From the NCBI RefSeq assembly GCF_003668565.1, contig NZ_RCWJ01000001.1:868001-932000 (forward strand): a stretch of DNA of 64,000 bases, in the 5' to 3' direction. The position numbers and the translations under genes were made by a program. Origin of the DNA: Mycetocola zhadangensis. Lineage in GTDB: Bacteria; Actinomycetota; Actinomycetes; Actinomycetales; Microbacteriaceae. A model generated the notes under the pieces. That model did not search any database. It was not told the DNA's origin and saw only the letters and a program-made list of their open reading frames with translations. Below, piece after piece: positions 63,833 through 64,000 of the stretch (positions are counted from its first letter, which is position 1; each line of letters begins with the position of its first letter).

Positions 63833-64000
63833 TTGGCAAAGTCGAAGTCGACGCCGATCCGTAGAGCGAGTCGCTCACTGGTCTGGCTTGGCGTAATCAC
63901 CCTGGCACTTTTCGGCATTCTTGCCGGAGGAGTGATTTGGGGCAACGCCACCTGGGCCCCCAAGCTCGCCCTTGACCTCGAGGGCGGAACCCAGATCATT
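63833..64000 (+). CDS. secD: Protein translocase subunit SecD, N-terminal part (cut by window edge)
   Basis: 56 codons are visible. The TTG at 63833 directly follows an in-frame TAG, so it is the first possible start, giving a basic N-terminus (MAKSKSTPIRRASRSL), the first transmembrane helix (VWLGVITLALFGILAGGVI) and then the diagnostic LALDLEGGTQII. SecD works with SecF to drive late steps of protein export. Position after yajC matches the conserved order. Confidence 0.9.
   Translation, partial: MAKSKSTPIRRASRSLVWLGVITLALFGILAGGVIWGNATWAPKLALDLEGGTQII

Overview
The window is about 64 kb of chromosome from a GC-rich actinobacterium, most likely a member of the Microbacteriaceae. Evidence for this is the run of actinobacterial families of unknown function (DUF4191, DUF7455, DUF4193, DUF3093, DUF3710, DUF3159, DUF3000), SepH, a MurT/GatD pair, and the gene order glnE-glnA-RDD-DUF4191-sucB-lpdA-pepA and thrS-HIT-pdxS-pdxT-yebC-ruvCAB-yajC-secD. 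It is almost all core genome. I see no insertion sequence, prophage, integrase or CRISPR array. No stretch longer than about 300 bases lacks a gene.

Layout. 1-12 kb: nitrogen assimilation (3'-part of glnE, glnA), RDD and DUF4191 membrane proteins, a degenerate kinase-like membrane protein, the E2 and E3 subunits of 2-oxoacid dehydrogenase, leucyl aminopeptidase, then a PAC2 protein and an MFS transporter. 14-25 kb: the principal sigma factor, the MurT-GatD cell-wall pair, convergent type IIA topoisomerase B and A subunits, a phosphodiesterase-like protein and SepH. 25-28 kb: DUF4193, DUF3093, dut, DUF3710, DUF3159. 28-41 kb: aconitase, DXS, carboxyethylornithine synthase-like protein, a fatty-acid oxidation pair, RNase D, DUF3000, SufE and a sulfurtransferase. 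42-48 kb: AFG1/ZapE ATPase, ammonium transporter, MazF-like toxin, endonuclease/exonuclease/phosphatase protein, a secreted ScyD-like protein, a PPOX-family protein and four tRNA genes. 48-56 kb: a less conserved stretch with a LuxR regulator divergent from cupin-DUF1304, an AlkZ-like protein, zinc alcohol dehydrogenase, AI-2E-family permease, hydrolase and lysoplasmalogenase. 56-64 kb: thrS, HIT, pyridoxal phosphate synthase, YebC, Holliday-junction resolution genes, yajC and the start of secD.

Points of greatest interest. (1) GatD has no cysteine at all, so it lacks the glutaminase nucleophile, and its partner MurT has lost the zinc-ribbon cysteines while keeping the ATP-binding loop. In a family whose peptidoglycan is typically cross-linked through the alpha-carboxyl of D-Glu (group B), this pair may ligate a bridge amino acid instead of amidating D-Glu. 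(2) Two genes (sulfurtransferase, EEP protein) have no ATG/GTG/TTG at the expected start but have an ATT there, with a Shine-Dalgarno sequence at ideal spacing. (3) Exact GlnR-type boxes lie upstream of both glnA and amt. (4) The aconitase leader carries a 20-bp palindrome and a DtxR/IdeR-like core. (5) At least nine genes have a TANNNT hexamer exactly 6 nt before the start codon, which suggests extensive leaderless transcription.
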